Shown: piece after piece, positions 1 through 7,878 of the stretch
How the letters are laid out: each line of letters opens with the position of its first letter
Position numbering within the stretch: position 1 is the first letter of the stretch
Assembly: GCA_951812615.1 (NCBI GenBank)
Contig: CATOSU010000013.1
Location: forward strand, 61,581 to 125,580
Length of the DNA stretch: 64,000 nt
Origin: an uncultured Paracoccaceae bacterium
Lineage (GTDB): Bacteria > Pseudomonadota > Alphaproteobacteria > Rhodobacterales > Rhodobacteraceae
Direction: 5' to 3'
Notes under the pieces: generated by a model
What the model saw: the letters and a program-made list of their open reading frames with translations, nothing else
What the model was told of the DNA's origin: nothing
The model's database searches: none
Position numbers and translations under genes: made by a program

Positions 1-379
1 CGCCCGGCAGAAGGGCGGCCAGCGGCAGGAGCGGCGAGGCGGGGAAGACCGGGAGTGCCAGAAGCGCCAGGGTCACGGGCAGGATGCCGACCCCTGCGGC
101 AAGCAGCGACAGCGCGACCACGATCCCTGCGGCTCCGGCCCAGGCAAGTCCCGGGTCCATGCCCACCCCGACAAGACCGGTGGCCGAAGCGATGGCGGGC
201 CAGAGCATGAAGCCGGCCATGGCACCGGCGCGGAGGGACGCGCGCCCGGACCATGCCGCGTAGAGCAGCGGCGCGAGTGCCAGTGCGAAAGGCACGAAAG
301 GCAGGAAGAAGGCGGCAAAGGCGAGCGCCGCACTGCCGGGGGCGAAGAGACGCCTGTGCCAGCCGCCTGCCCGTCTCAT
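1..379 (-). CDS. Membrane protein, partial (runs off left edge)
   Basis: The reading frame starts at ATG 379 and continues leftward past the window edge, so only about 126 N-terminal residues are visible. After a short basic start (MRRAGGWHRR) the sequence is almost wholly hydrophobic, with room for about four membrane segments. Its ATG overlaps the stop of the upstream Toprim gene (ATGA), so it is translationally coupled to the transfer operon. I do not recognise the family; an inner-membrane component of the conjugation locus is an inference from position. Confidence 0.6.
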   Translation of the reverse strand, partial: MRRAGGWHRRLFAPGSAALAFAAFFLPFVPFALALAPLLYAAWSGRASLRAGAMAGFMLWPAIASATGLVGVGMDPGLAWAGAAGIVVALSLLAAGVGILPVTLALLALPVFPASPLLPLAALLPG

Positions 380-1470
380 GCGTCGGCCCTCCGGGCTGCG
401 GCGATGGCACCGAGCACGGCGAAAGGCCCCCGGGTCCTCAGCGTGTCGTTGAGATCGCGTTTCGAGCCTTCGGGTTCGGGCGCCTCGGCGATGCGGAGGT
501 GGCAGCCCCGGCCCAGATGATGCGTTACCGCATAGGCAAAGGCCCGCCCCGCAGGGCTGCCCGGCGCATCGCGGTCGGGGGCAAGGATGGCCTCGCGGTC
601 CAGCGGGACCGGGGCGCGCTTCCATCCCGAAACGCCGAACACCGCCCAGGTCTCAAGCCCCGTCACGGATCGGAGTGTCAGGGCCGTCTCGGGGCCTTCG
701 GCGATCACCAGCGGCGCGTCCTTCTCAACACTGCCCGCGGACGGAAACCGTGCAGGTGCCCCGCCGATTGTGCCGAAGGCGGGCTTGGGGATTTTCACGG
801 CGGCCTTGCGCCCGTCCGCATCGATCAGGATGCGCTGGCCGCCGACCGCATGCCCGGTGTCATCCATGGCCCAGACCACCAGCGCGGGCCGGTCGGGATC
901 GCGGACGCGCAAGCGCGGAACCGCGGGCAGCCAGGCCAGGCCGGTTTCGGGCAGGTCCCGAATGCCACGCCCGGCGAGATAGACCTCTGCCGGGCTGCCC
1001 CGCACCGGTCCGGTCCAGCCCTCTATCGTCTGCACCAGTGCCCGGAGGCAAGCGCGATCCCCGGTATCTCTGGCCCTGAGCTTTCGTCTGTCCGGCATCG
1101 GGGCGTCGCCCAGCCAGCGCGCGGCCTCTTCGAGCACACGCGGAAAGTCGCTTCGCGCGCTTGTGAGGCCACAGAATACCATCGCGGCGAGATCGAGAAG
1201 ATCGCCGCCTTCCCCGGCGGAATGATCGCACCAGAGCCCGCGCCGATCACCCTTCATCCTCATCGAGCGCGCGTCGTTCTCCTTCGCCCGCCAGTCAGCG
1301 GCTCCGGGGCGCACCGGCTCGCCGAAGGCCCTGCGGAAGAGATCTTCCGCGCGTGCCTCGAGCGCGGCCCTGATCTTCGCCGCATCCGGGCCTGCCGGCT
1401 TGCCCGTGCCGGGCTTTCTGCGGTGGGGATCGGGGGCCCGGTCCGGGCCCCGGGTCTCACTCGACGGCAT
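376..1470 (-). CDS. Toprim-domain protein (plasmid primase-like)
   Basis: A 364-residue protein starting at ATG 1470 (MPSSETRGPD). The N-terminal half has the stretch WCDHSAGEGGDLLDL seen in primase-like plasmid and phage proteins. The C-terminal half carries Toprim signatures: VIAEGPETALTL (the EGxETAL acidic loop) and ILAPDRDAPGS (the DxD metal-binding motif). Toprim proteins of this type are thought to act as primases for incoming single-stranded plasmid DNA; here that is inferred. There is no visible N-terminal zinc finger and no helicase domain. It overlaps its upstream neighbour by 14 bp and the downstream membrane gene by 4 bp. Confidence 0.75.
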   Translation of the reverse strand: MPSSETRGPDRAPDPHRRKPGTGKPAGPDAAKIRAALEARAEDLFRRAFGEPVRPGAADWRAKENDARSMRMKGDRRGLWCDHSAGEGGDLLDLAAMVFCGLTSARSDFPRVLEEAARWLGDAPMPDRRKLRARDTGDRACLRALVQTIEGWTGPVRGSPAEVYLAGRGIRDLPETGLAWLPAVPRLRVRDPDRPALVVWAMDDTGHAVGGQRILIDADGRKAAVKIPKPAFGTIGGAPARFPSAGSVEKDAPLVIAEGPETALTLRSVTGLETWAVFGVSGWKRAPVPLDREAILAPDRDAPGSPAGRAFAYAVTHHLGRGCHLRIAEAPEPEGSKRDLNDTLRTRGPFAVLGAIAAARRADA

Positions 1471-2314
1471 AGGGATCAAGGCTCCAGTTGCGGACAGAGG
1501 GGGCCAGCGTTCCGGCGCGTGTCGCGCCGCGCATGGCAGCGGTGACATCGCGCAGCCTGACCGCGCCGAAGGCGAGAACGCTTGTGTCGGGGATGGGCGC
1601 GGCAGGCCGGGGGTTGTGGAGGGCCAGAGAGACCGGCTGCCCGGCCAGAACCGCGAGCACGGTGGCGGGGGTTGTGAGCGCCCGGTTGCCGGCCACCCCG
1701 CGATAGGCAGAGTGTCCCCGCTGCGGCCCATGGGTCAGCGGCAGGGCGGCCCAGATGCCCGCGAGGCAATTGCCATAGCGGGGATGGTTGGCGGGCGGAC
1801 CGGGGTTCCCGCATTCCGCGATCAGAAGCCCTGCGAGACGATCCTGAAGGGCTGCATCAAACCGGGTGGTGCGCGCGATCCCATGGGTTCTGACCAGGCG
1901 GGCGAGCGTGTCGCGGATGAACTGGTATCCCCCGGCGGCGGTGGAGGGTGCGCCTGCGGCCCGGACCCGGGTCTGCCAGTCGAGCACCTCGCCCACAGAC
2001 ATGGCGGTGAGCGGTTTCGGAGGCGCGCGCGGGATGCGGCGTTCGTAATCGTCATAGCCGCGCGGGGCCTCGAGCGCGCGGATGAAACCCGGAAGATCGG
2101 TGGTGGTGCGGGTCTCTGCCCATGAGGGATGCAGAGGATAAAGGCAGAGAAGAAGCAGGAAAGTGAGGCCTGACCCCGCACCGCGCAAAAGCCTGACAGG
2201 GTGGCCGGGGAGGGTCAATGCTGCGCCATTGGAGCGGCAGCTTGTGCATTGCTTCTGTTGCCGGGCGGTCCTTGCTGAGGTCAGGAGGCGCTGTATGCTG
2301 CGTTCGGCGTTCAT
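1457..2314 (-). CDS. Lysozyme-like lytic protein (VirB1-type role)
   Basis: A 285-residue exported protein. A hydrophobic segment (LTFLLLLCLYPLHPSWA) ends in a signal-peptidase-like site. The mature part has the phage-lysozyme/GH104-like pattern: a start around RALEAPRGYDDY, then MSVGEVLDWQ, then STAAGGYQFI, then CLAGIWAALP. It is paralogous to the N-terminal half of the next upstream gene, sharing MSVGEVL, the AAG.YQ motif and GHSVY/GHSAY. The probable role is local peptidoglycan cutting for the secretion apparatus, as VirB1 does. The start at 2314 overlaps the upstream stop (ATGA) but leaves an unusually long pre-signal tail of about 45 residues, so a later GTG start is possible. Confidence 0.65.
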   Translation of the reverse strand: MNAERSIQRLLTSARTARQQKQCTSCRSNGAALTLPGHPVRLLRGAGSGLTFLLLLCLYPLHPSWAETRTTTDLPGFIRALEAPRGYDDYERRIPRAPPKPLTAMSVGEVLDWQTRVRAAGAPSTAAGGYQFIRDTLARLVRTHGIARTTRFDAALQDRLAGLLIAECGNPGPPANHPRYGNCLAGIWAALPLTHGPQRGHSAYRGVAGNRALTTPATVLAVLAGQPVSLALHNPRPAAPIPDTSVLAFGAVRLRDVTAAMRGATRAGTLAPSVRNWSLDPYAVE

Positions 2315-3663
2315 TTAATGATCTTTCCGATCGCGGGTGGCAGGAACCATGCGAGCGCGGCGGCGGTGATCTCCAGCAGCAGAAACGACATGGCGGCAAA
2401 AAGCGGGTTGGTCTCCGAGCGGACCGACCAGGCCATCTCGAGCGTGATCCCGGTCAGGAGCATGACCACGAACAGAGACAGCCCTGCGGAGACCGGCAGC
2501 AGCGCGGCACTGCGCGCCTTTGCGGTGGTCTCCTTCAGCCCGCCGAATCCGAGGGCGAAGAGGCCGGCGGCGGCGGCCAGCAGCAGCCGGGCGCTCCAGT
2601 AGACGACAAGTCCCAGAAGAAGGGCGAAGGGCAACAGGATCAGCGCCGCCAGGACGATCACGCCGGCCTGTATCGCCATGGGCCATATTCCCAGTCCTTC
2701 GAAAAGAGAGAAGATGAGCGCGGTGCGGCCCGACACGAAGGTGCCGAGCGAAAACGCTGTCCCGATGCCCGCACTTCCGGCCAGTTGGCGCACCGCCGCG
2801 TCGATGAAGCCGATGAACGCGCCCGGCATGGTGAGCAGCGCCAGGCAGAGGCAGACGGTCAGAAGCCGGAAGGCCAGACCGGCGTAGAGGGCTTCGGGAT
2901 TGCCGGAGAGGATCCAGTTTCCTGCCCGGAGAACCAGATCTATGACGAAGAGGCCGAGCAGCAGGCCGATGGCCGAGGTGCCGACCCCGGCGAGCACCTT
3001 CTGGGAGGCCCCGGCGATCTCTTCCAGGACCTGATCCCAATGGAACCCGAATGTCTGACCGCCACGCACGGCGGCAATCTCGGAACCGAGAGAGGCCACA
3101 TCCCGCTCGCAGGCGAGAACCGCCCTGTAGCTCGGGGCGGTGATAAGCGCGTGGTTGCCGGCCACCCCTTCATAGACCGAGTGTCCGGCGCCTGCGCCGC
3201 TGACACGTGGCAGCGCGGCCCAGACCCCGGCGATCCTGTTGGCGGTCTCCGGCGAGGTGTCGCCCGCCCGGTACCCGGTGGCCCGAAGGAGGTGCCGTCC
3301 GAGCCGGTCCTGGGTCGCCGCGTCGAAGATCTCCGAGGGCTGCACCACACCCTGATCGACAAGACCCTGGAGGGTGGGGCGGATGATCTGGTACTTTCCG
3401 GCGGCAGAAGAGACCGAGCCGCCGCGCACCGTGTTGCGCTGCCAGGCCAGCACCTCGCCCACGCTCATCGTGGTGATTGCGCGCGGTGGCCGTACCTTCA
3501 CCCCGTAATAGACGGTGTCATGGTTTCCGCCCGCCTCCAGCCGCCCGATCAGATCCAGCATCGTGTCCTCGGTGCAGGCGCGGGCAGGCAGGGCGAAGGC
3601 AAGACAGAGCAGAGCCGCAAGTAGCGCGGCCCGGTAGCGCCGGGATTTCACATCATGCCCCAT
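2311..3663 (-). CDS. Lysozyme domain fused to TrbL/VirB6-like membrane domain
   Basis: A 450-residue protein starting at ATG 3663 with a clear signal peptide (AALLCLAFALPARA). Residues ~30-185 form a lysozyme-like domain: RLEAGGNHDTVYYG with a candidate catalytic Glu, TMSVGEVLAWQ, SSAAGKYQII and GHSVYEGVAGN. The rest is a polytopic membrane region with about six hydrophobic segments that resembles TrbL/VirB6 (…LGLFVIDLVLRAG, LLPFALLLGLVVYW). This joins two functions usually encoded separately, wall degradation (VirB1) and inner-membrane channel (VirB6). A dedicated VirB6 also exists at 5918-7063, so this is a second, specialised copy. The gene precedes its lysozyme paralogue with a 4-bp overlap. 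Confidence 0.7.
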   Translation of the reverse strand: MGHDVKSRRYRAALLAALLCLAFALPARACTEDTMLDLIGRLEAGGNHDTVYYGVKVRPPRAITTMSVGEVLAWQRNTVRGGSVSSAAGKYQIIRPTLQGLVDQGVVQPSEIFDAATQDRLGRHLLRATGYRAGDTSPETANRIAGVWAALPRVSGAGAGHSVYEGVAGNHALITAPSYRAVLACERDVASLGSEIAAVRGGQTFGFHWDQVLEEIAGASQKVLAGVGTSAIGLLLGLFVIDLVLRAGNWILSGNPEALYAGLAFRLLTVCLCLALLTMPGAFIGFIDAAVRQLAGSAGIGTAFSLGTFVSGRTALIFSLFEGLGIWPMAIQAGVIVLAALILLPFALLLGLVVYWSARLLLAAAAGLFALGFGGLKETTAKARSAALLPVSAGLSLFVVMLLTGITLEMAWSVRSETNPLFAAMSFLLLEITAAALAWFLPPAIGKIIK

Positions 3664-3689
3664 GCGCGTGTCCCCATGGTCGTGCCGGA

Positions 3690-3718
3690 TTGACCGCCTG
3701 AAATAATATGCATATATA
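3690..3718 (+). promoter_or_regulatory. Predicted sigma70-type promoter of brnTA
   Basis: TTGACC at 3690-3695 and TATATA at 3713-3718 are separated by exactly 17 bp in an AT-rich patch unlike the surroundings. The brnT ATG lies only 7 bp after the -10 box, so the message would be nearly leaderless. BrnA antitoxins repress their own promoter, and this region is the expected operator. Confidence 0.55.
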
Positions 3719-3724
3719 AAACAG

Positions 3725-4006
3725 ATGAAGCTGGAATGGGATCCTGCGAAGCGCACGAGAACGCTGGAGGAGCGTGGCCTGGACTTTGCCGATGTCGTTC
3801 AATTTGGCTGGGAGACGGCAATTTACGCGGTGGATCAACGGCGAGAGTATGGTGAGGAGCGTTTCGTTGCGTTCGGGTTCATGGATGCTGTTTTCGTCAG
3901 CCTCGCCTACACCATTCGAAACGATACCCTGCGCGTCATATCGCTGCGCCGGGCAAACCGTCGGGAAAGGAAAATCTATGACCGTGTCAAGAGCGCCTCT
4001 GATTGA
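3725..4006 (+). CDS. brnT: BrnT-family toxin (DUF497 ribonuclease)
   Basis: A 93-residue protein beginning MKLEWDPAKRTRTLEERGLDF and ending with the RVISLRRANRRERKIYD block, both diagnostic of BrnT/DUF497 toxins. These are RelE-fold ribonucleases that block translation and are held in check by BrnA. It lies opposite to the transfer genes, between the virB10 gene and the lysozyme-TrbL gene, and overlaps brnA by 29 bp. It probably acts as a plasmid-maintenance (addiction) module; the fold and length match intact family members. Confidence 0.9.
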   Translation: MKLEWDPAKRTRTLEERGLDFADVVQFGWETAIYAVDQRREYGEERFVAFGFMDAVFVSLAYTIRNDTLRVISLRRANRRERKIYDRVKSASD

Positions 4007-4205
4007 TGACGATGGCGAGGTTCGCGAAATTACCGAGGAAGATGCCCAATTCTTTAAACGCGGCCGTCCGCCGCTGCCTCCATCAGATCGCAAGCATCGG
4101 GTGACGATGATGCTCGACCCGGACATTCTCGCGCGCCTTAAATCGGAGGGGCGTGGCTGGCAGACGCGGGCCAACGCGCTGTTGCGCGAGGCATTGGGCC
4201 TGTAG
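3978..4205 (+). CDS. brnA: BrnA-family antitoxin
   Basis: A 75-residue protein starting at ATG 3978 inside the end of brnT. It ends with a ribbon-helix-helix/DUF4415 region (KHRVTMMLDPDILARLKSEGRGWQTRANALLREAL), which in this family binds DNA and neutralises BrnT. The acidic N-terminal part (EVREITEEDAQFF) would contact the toxin. Its stop lies 5 bp from the convergent end of virB10. Confidence 0.88.
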   Translation: MTVSRAPLIDDDGEVREITEEDAQFFKRGRPPLPPSDRKHRVTMMLDPDILARLKSEGRGWQTRANALLREALGL

Positions 4206-4209
4206 GGGC

Positions 4210-5262
4210 TCACGGGCGCAGCTCGGGAAGGGTTATATCCTTTTCGACGAGGACGTTCATGAGGGTGCCGGCCCTGACGCGGAAGCGGGGACCCCGCTCA
4301 AGCAACTGCCCGAGATAGTCTTCGGCCACGCGCCCCGTGGCGCTGCCGGTCGCCTGTGCGATGAGCGCGCCGAGATCGCTGTCCTTTTGCGGGGTGGTTC
4401 CTGTCAGTATCTGTGTTGCATTGCCGGCGAGATCGAAGAGCACGGCGGCGCCGAGCGCGGTCAGCAGGCCGGTCGCGCGCCGCCCGCGCACACCGGAGGC
4501 GCCGTCGGCCCCGAGGGTGGCGAATTTGTCCAGATCATGGCGCGTGCCATCGGGCATTCGGAGATCGGTCCAGGCGACGAAGAGCCGGCGCTGCCCGGCG
4601 CGGGTGTCCGAGCCATAGGTGCCGACCAGCGCCGCGCCGCGCGGGATGAGCACACGGGTTCCGGTGGTGCTGTCGAGAACGTCTTCGCTGACCCGGGCCC
4701 GCACGAGGCCCGGCAGGTCCGAATCGATGGGGGTTTCGAGAACGGCGGGAATGACACTGCCGCGCGCAAGAGGATATTCGGTGTCCTCCGGGATGGGGTC
4801 CGGCACAAGGGGGTCGGGCGGCGCTGCGGCTGCGATGTCACCGCCCCCCGGCGGCGGCGCGCCCTCCGGCTCGGGCGCGCGCTGCGTCACGAGCGTGGGG
4901 GCATCGGCCACGCCCGGGGTGAGCGGGCTGTCCCAGGCGAGGCGCTGGCGCTCTGCGAGGCGATCCTGTTCTGCGGCGAGGCGGGCGCGGATGGCACGGA
5001 GCGCGGGGTCTTCCGGCTGTGTCTCTTCGCCGCCATCGGGAATTGCTGCCCGGTCCGGCGGGGCAGGGGTCACGCCCCTTTCGGCTTGTTCCGGCAGCGC
5101 GATCCGGTCGCCTGTGGCGGGCTGGAACTCCGAGGGTGGCTGTGTCCCATCGCCCTGGAGCGCGTAGCCGAAGAGAAAGCCGCCGCCGATGCCGACCAGG
5201 GCGGCAAAGAAAACGATCCCGAGCACGGGGCCGGAGACGACCGGGTGTTCTCTTCTGCTCAT
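4210..5262 (-). CDS. virB10: VirB10/TrbI-like type IV secretion protein
   Basis: A 350-residue protein with a short cytoplasmic tail, one membrane segment (VLGIVFFAALVGIGGGFLFGYAL), a proline/glutamate-rich periplasmic linker and a C-terminal TrbI domain. Visible there are ARGSVIPAVLETPIDSDLPG, the RVLIPRGAALVGTYGS block and a hydrophobic antenna near AVLFDLAG. VirB10 spans the envelope and joins the inner-membrane ATPases to the outer-membrane pore. It is the last gene of the tightly overlapping T4SS operon (4-bp overlap with virB8). Confidence 0.92.
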   Translation of the reverse strand: MSRREHPVVSGPVLGIVFFAALVGIGGGFLFGYALQGDGTQPPSEFQPATGDRIALPEQAERGVTPAPPDRAAIPDGGEETQPEDPALRAIRARLAAEQDRLAERQRLAWDSPLTPGVADAPTLVTQRAPEPEGAPPPGGGDIAAAAPPDPLVPDPIPEDTEYPLARGSVIPAVLETPIDSDLPGLVRARVSEDVLDSTTGTRVLIPRGAALVGTYGSDTRAGQRRLFVAWTDLRMPDGTRHDLDKFATLGADGASGVRGRRATGLLTALGAAVLFDLAGNATQILTGTTPQKDSDLGALIAQATGSATGRVAEDYLGQLLERGPRFRVRAGTLMNVLVEKDITLPELRP

Positions 5263-5921
5263 TGCAGCCTCACGATGTCGAAATCCTCCACCACCATTCC
5301 CATGGGGTTCTGCATGAGGACCACTTCGTCGGTGATGCGGCGGCGTCCGAGCACGAAGGTGCCCTGGAAGCGGCGCCGCTCTTCCTCGATCCCCGAGCCC
5401 CGGCTGCGGCGGATCTCTTCCCAGGTGGCAAGCCAGCTGCGCCCGCCCACGAGCACGACCGAGGCCACTGCGACATCGACAGTGCGGGTTTCGGCGAGCC
5501 GGAAGGGCGAGGTGTCGGGGCTGCGTACCCAGGTCACGACCTTGCGGTCGGCGGCCGAGTTGGCTTCGAGGAAATACTGAATGCGTCTGAGGCGTCCCCG
5601 CATGACCGCCTCGTCGATGGAGACCGAGCGCCAGTCGCGCAGGAAGGCAGCAAGCTCATGCCGGATGGCGGTATCGGGCCAGTCGGCGATCTCGCGCGGC
5701 GCAATGACCGGCTGGGCCTGTCCGATCTCGTCTATGGCGACAATATAGGGGATGTATTCGGAGCGCACCGCGGCCCAGATGCCAAATCCCGTGGCCAATG
5801 CGGCCAGCCCCATGGCGGCGAGAAAGGCGCGGCGCCAGTGTTCGCGCTCGACGGCCAGCGCGGCGTGGCGGTCCTCCCAGGCGGCGCGCGCCCGGGCGAA
5901 GGGATCGGGGGGCGGGCTCAT
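5259..5921 (-). CDS. virB8: VirB8/TrbF-like type IV secretion protein
   Basis: A 220-residue bitopic inner-membrane protein: a short cytoplasmic N-terminus, one membrane helix (FLAAMGLAALATGFGIWAAV), then a periplasmic VirB8 domain. The domain ends with NPMGMVVEDFDIVRL, equivalent to the conserved NPxG motif of the family. VirB8 nucleates channel assembly and contacts VirB6, VirB9 and VirB10. It overlaps both neighbours by 4 bp. Confidence 0.9.
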   Translation of the reverse strand: MSPPPDPFARARAAWEDRHAALAVEREHWRRAFLAAMGLAALATGFGIWAAVRSEYIPYIVAIDEIGQAQPVIAPREIADWPDTAIRHELAAFLRDWRSVSIDEAVMRGRLRRIQYFLEANSAADRKVVTWVRSPDTSPFRLAETRTVDVAVASVVLVGGRSWLATWEEIRRSRGSGIEEERRRFQGTFVLGRRRITDEVVLMQNPMGMVVEDFDIVRLQ

Positions 5922-7063
5922 GTGCCCTCGCCCCCGGTGCGTCCGATCTTCTCGCCGATTTTCCGCGCGATCGAGCCGCGAATGTCGCCCCGGGCGGCGG
6001 CGCTGCCCCAGTCCATGCCCGTATTGCGCGCGCCCGCCAGCGCGGCCCTGCCGACCCCGCTCGCCCCGGCCCCGGCTTTTGCGCTCGCCCCGGTTCCGAC
6101 AGCGGCGCCCACCGCCGCACCCGCCCCGGCCCCGGCCATGATCTTTCCGGCCGATCCCGCCATCCTGCCGGCCATCTCGGCGCTGCGGCTGCCGATCTTC
6201 GCCCCGGCGACCAGCGCCTCGATCGTCTGGGGCAGGGTCAGGATCATGACCCCGCTGACAATCTGCAACAGCACGGTGCCCATGGCGTTCAGGAGCCCCG
6301 CGCCTGCGCTTGTGGCCAGCGCGTCGGTCATCGCCCCCATCGAGGCGATGACGATCATCAGCCCCATCAGTTTGAAGGCCTTGCCGATGAGGGCGTTGAC
6401 ATAGCCAAGCGCGATGTCGCGGGTCTCGGTGAGACCGGCGAAGAGGAGGGCGGCGATGCCGGCGAGGCCGACGAGATACAGTTCGGCCCAGATCACCACC
6501 AGCATGGCCACGGACATGGCCAGCACGATGATCGAGATGACGGCGGCAAAGATGTAGAACCAGGTGCCCGGGCTCCAGAGTTCCATCGCCTGCATCCAGC
6601 CCCAGGCGCGGGAGAGACCCTGCCCGACCATGGCGCCGGGTTCGACATTGGCGCCGCCGGCGGTCCTGGCAATATCAAGCGCCGTTTCGGCCAGCCAGTC
6701 CACGAAGACCGGCACCATCCCGGCCAGGAGCCAGACACAGCTGACAAAGCCGAGCTGAAAGGCGAAGCCCTTCACCAGTCCGGTGACATCGCTGTCGCCG
6801 AGGATCGCGCGGCCCGCGCGCAGCGTGAAGTCCACCACCAGAAGCGTGATCATCGCCTGGCGCACGAGATCGCCGAGCCGCGTGCCCACGGCATCGAGCT
6901 GGCCCTTCATGGTGTCGATCATGCCCTCGAGCGCATCTCCCGGGGAGGTGTCCTGGGCCTGGACCTCAGCCGGACCGGCCAGCAGCAAGAGCAGACCTGC
7001 GGTCAGGGCGAGCGCGGGCGCACTGTATGAACTGGCCCGGTATGAACAGAACAGGCGCATCAC
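5918..7063 (-). CDS. virB6: VirB6/TrbL-like polytopic channel protein
   Basis: A 381-residue protein with a signal-like N-terminus (ALALTAGLLLLLAGPAEVQA), about six membrane segments, and a C-terminal Ala/Gly-rich tail (GAGAGAAVGAAVGTGASAKAGA) typical of TrbL. It forms part of the inner-membrane channel of the P-type T4SS. The start is either GTG 7063 or ATG 7060, both overlapping the stop of the upstream trbJ-like gene. The lysozyme-TrbL fusion at 2311-3663 is a distant second member. Confidence 0.88.
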   Translation of the reverse strand: MMRLFCSYRASSYSAPALALTAGLLLLLAGPAEVQAQDTSPGDALEGMIDTMKGQLDAVGTRLGDLVRQAMITLLVVDFTLRAGRAILGDSDVTGLVKGFAFQLGFVSCVWLLAGMVPVFVDWLAETALDIARTAGGANVEPGAMVGQGLSRAWGWMQAMELWSPGTWFYIFAAVISIIVLAMSVAMLVVIWAELYLVGLAGIAALLFAGLTETRDIALGYVNALIGKAFKLMGLMIVIASMGAMTDALATSAGAGLLNAMGTVLLQIVSGVMILTLPQTIEALVAGAKIGSRSAEMAGRMAGSAGKIMAGAGAGAAVGAAVGTGASAKAGAGASGVGRAALAGARNTGMDWGSAAARGDIRGSIARKIGEKIGRTGGEGT

Positions 7064-7878
7064 GGTCTGCCCAGGCCGAACATGTCCTGCATGCTGCGAC
7101 CGCGCGACCGGGTGCCGAGAAGTTCAAGGGTTTCGTGGACCTCGGTCTCGAAGCGGCGTTCGGCGACCTCCCTGCGGTCCATGTCCGCCAGCACCCGGGC
7201 CCAGGCCACCGCGACGGTCTCGCCCTGGGTTGCGGTCAGGGCACGCAGATCGTTCATTTGCCGCGCCATGGAGGCCGCGATCTGGCTGGCCCCCTGAAGC
7301 ACCTGCATCTGTCCCGCCTCGGAGCCGAACCGGCCGGTGACAAGATCGATCAGCCGGGCCTCGCTTTCGACATCCTCGAGCGTGGCACCTGCGCCCCTGA
7401 GCCCGGTTTCCAGCGCGGCCTGCCAGCGGGTCTGCCAGGTGTCATAATCCTCGCCGAGACGCGCCCGGTCGAGGGCGCGGCGCTCAAAGAGGGGATCGGT
7501 GATCAGATCGGAGCGCAGGAAGCTGTCGAGCGCGCGGCCCGACTGCGCCAGCGCCCCGGCCTCCTGGCCGATTTCGCGCAGCCGTGTCACGGCGGCCATG
7601 GCCTCGCGCAGGTGTCGCTTCGGCAGGCTTTTGATATTGCGCAGCATGATCTCGTAGCTTTTGAGTTCGGTCGCGAGCTGGTTTAGCTGCGCTGCGAGGC
7701 TTTTGGTTTCGGTCGAGAGAATGGCCCCCTCGGTGGTGACGATCCTGGCGAGCTGGCTGTTGTTGAGAAGCTGCGTCCATTCGGTGGCATGACCGGTAAC
7801 GCCGCCGCCAGGGGCGGGCAGGGGGGTCACGGCAAGTGCGATGAGCAGCAGCGCGGTTTCAAGCGATTTGCGTGTCAC
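7060..7878 (-). CDS. trbJ: VirB5/TrbJ-like pilus-associated protein
   Basis: A 272-residue secreted protein. I place the start at GTG 7878, because it directly precedes a signal peptide (TRKSLETALLLIALAVTPLPAPGGG); upstream residues in the same frame are only antisense to virB4. The mature protein is mostly helical (TEWTQLLNNSQLARIV, QMNDLRALTATQGETVAVAWARVLADMDRRE), the pattern of TrbJ/VirB5 proteins, which sit at the pilus tip or help pilus assembly. It overlaps virB4 by 20 bp. Confidence 0.85.
   Translation of the reverse strand: MTRKSLETALLLIALAVTPLPAPGGGVTGHATEWTQLLNNSQLARIVTTEGAILSTETKSLAAQLNQLATELKSYEIMLRNIKSLPKRHLREAMAAVTRLREIGQEAGALAQSGRALDSFLRSDLITDPLFERRALDRARLGEDYDTWQTRWQAALETGLRGAGATLEDVESEARLIDLVTGRFGSEAGQMQVLQGASQIAASMARQMNDLRALTATQGETVAVAWARVLADMDRREVAERRFETEVHETLELLGTRSRGRSMQDMFGLGRP

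Noticed and set aside
253..1545. Long rightward open frame opposite the Toprim gene
   Set aside because: It is antisense to a gene with clear Toprim motifs and has Arg/Gly/Pro-rich composition typical of antisense frames in high-GC DNA.
2218..3624. 468-codon rightward frame opposite the lysozyme-TrbL gene
   Set aside because: Gln/Gly/Asp-rich shadow frame; the opposite strand has a signal peptide, lysozyme motifs and membrane helices.
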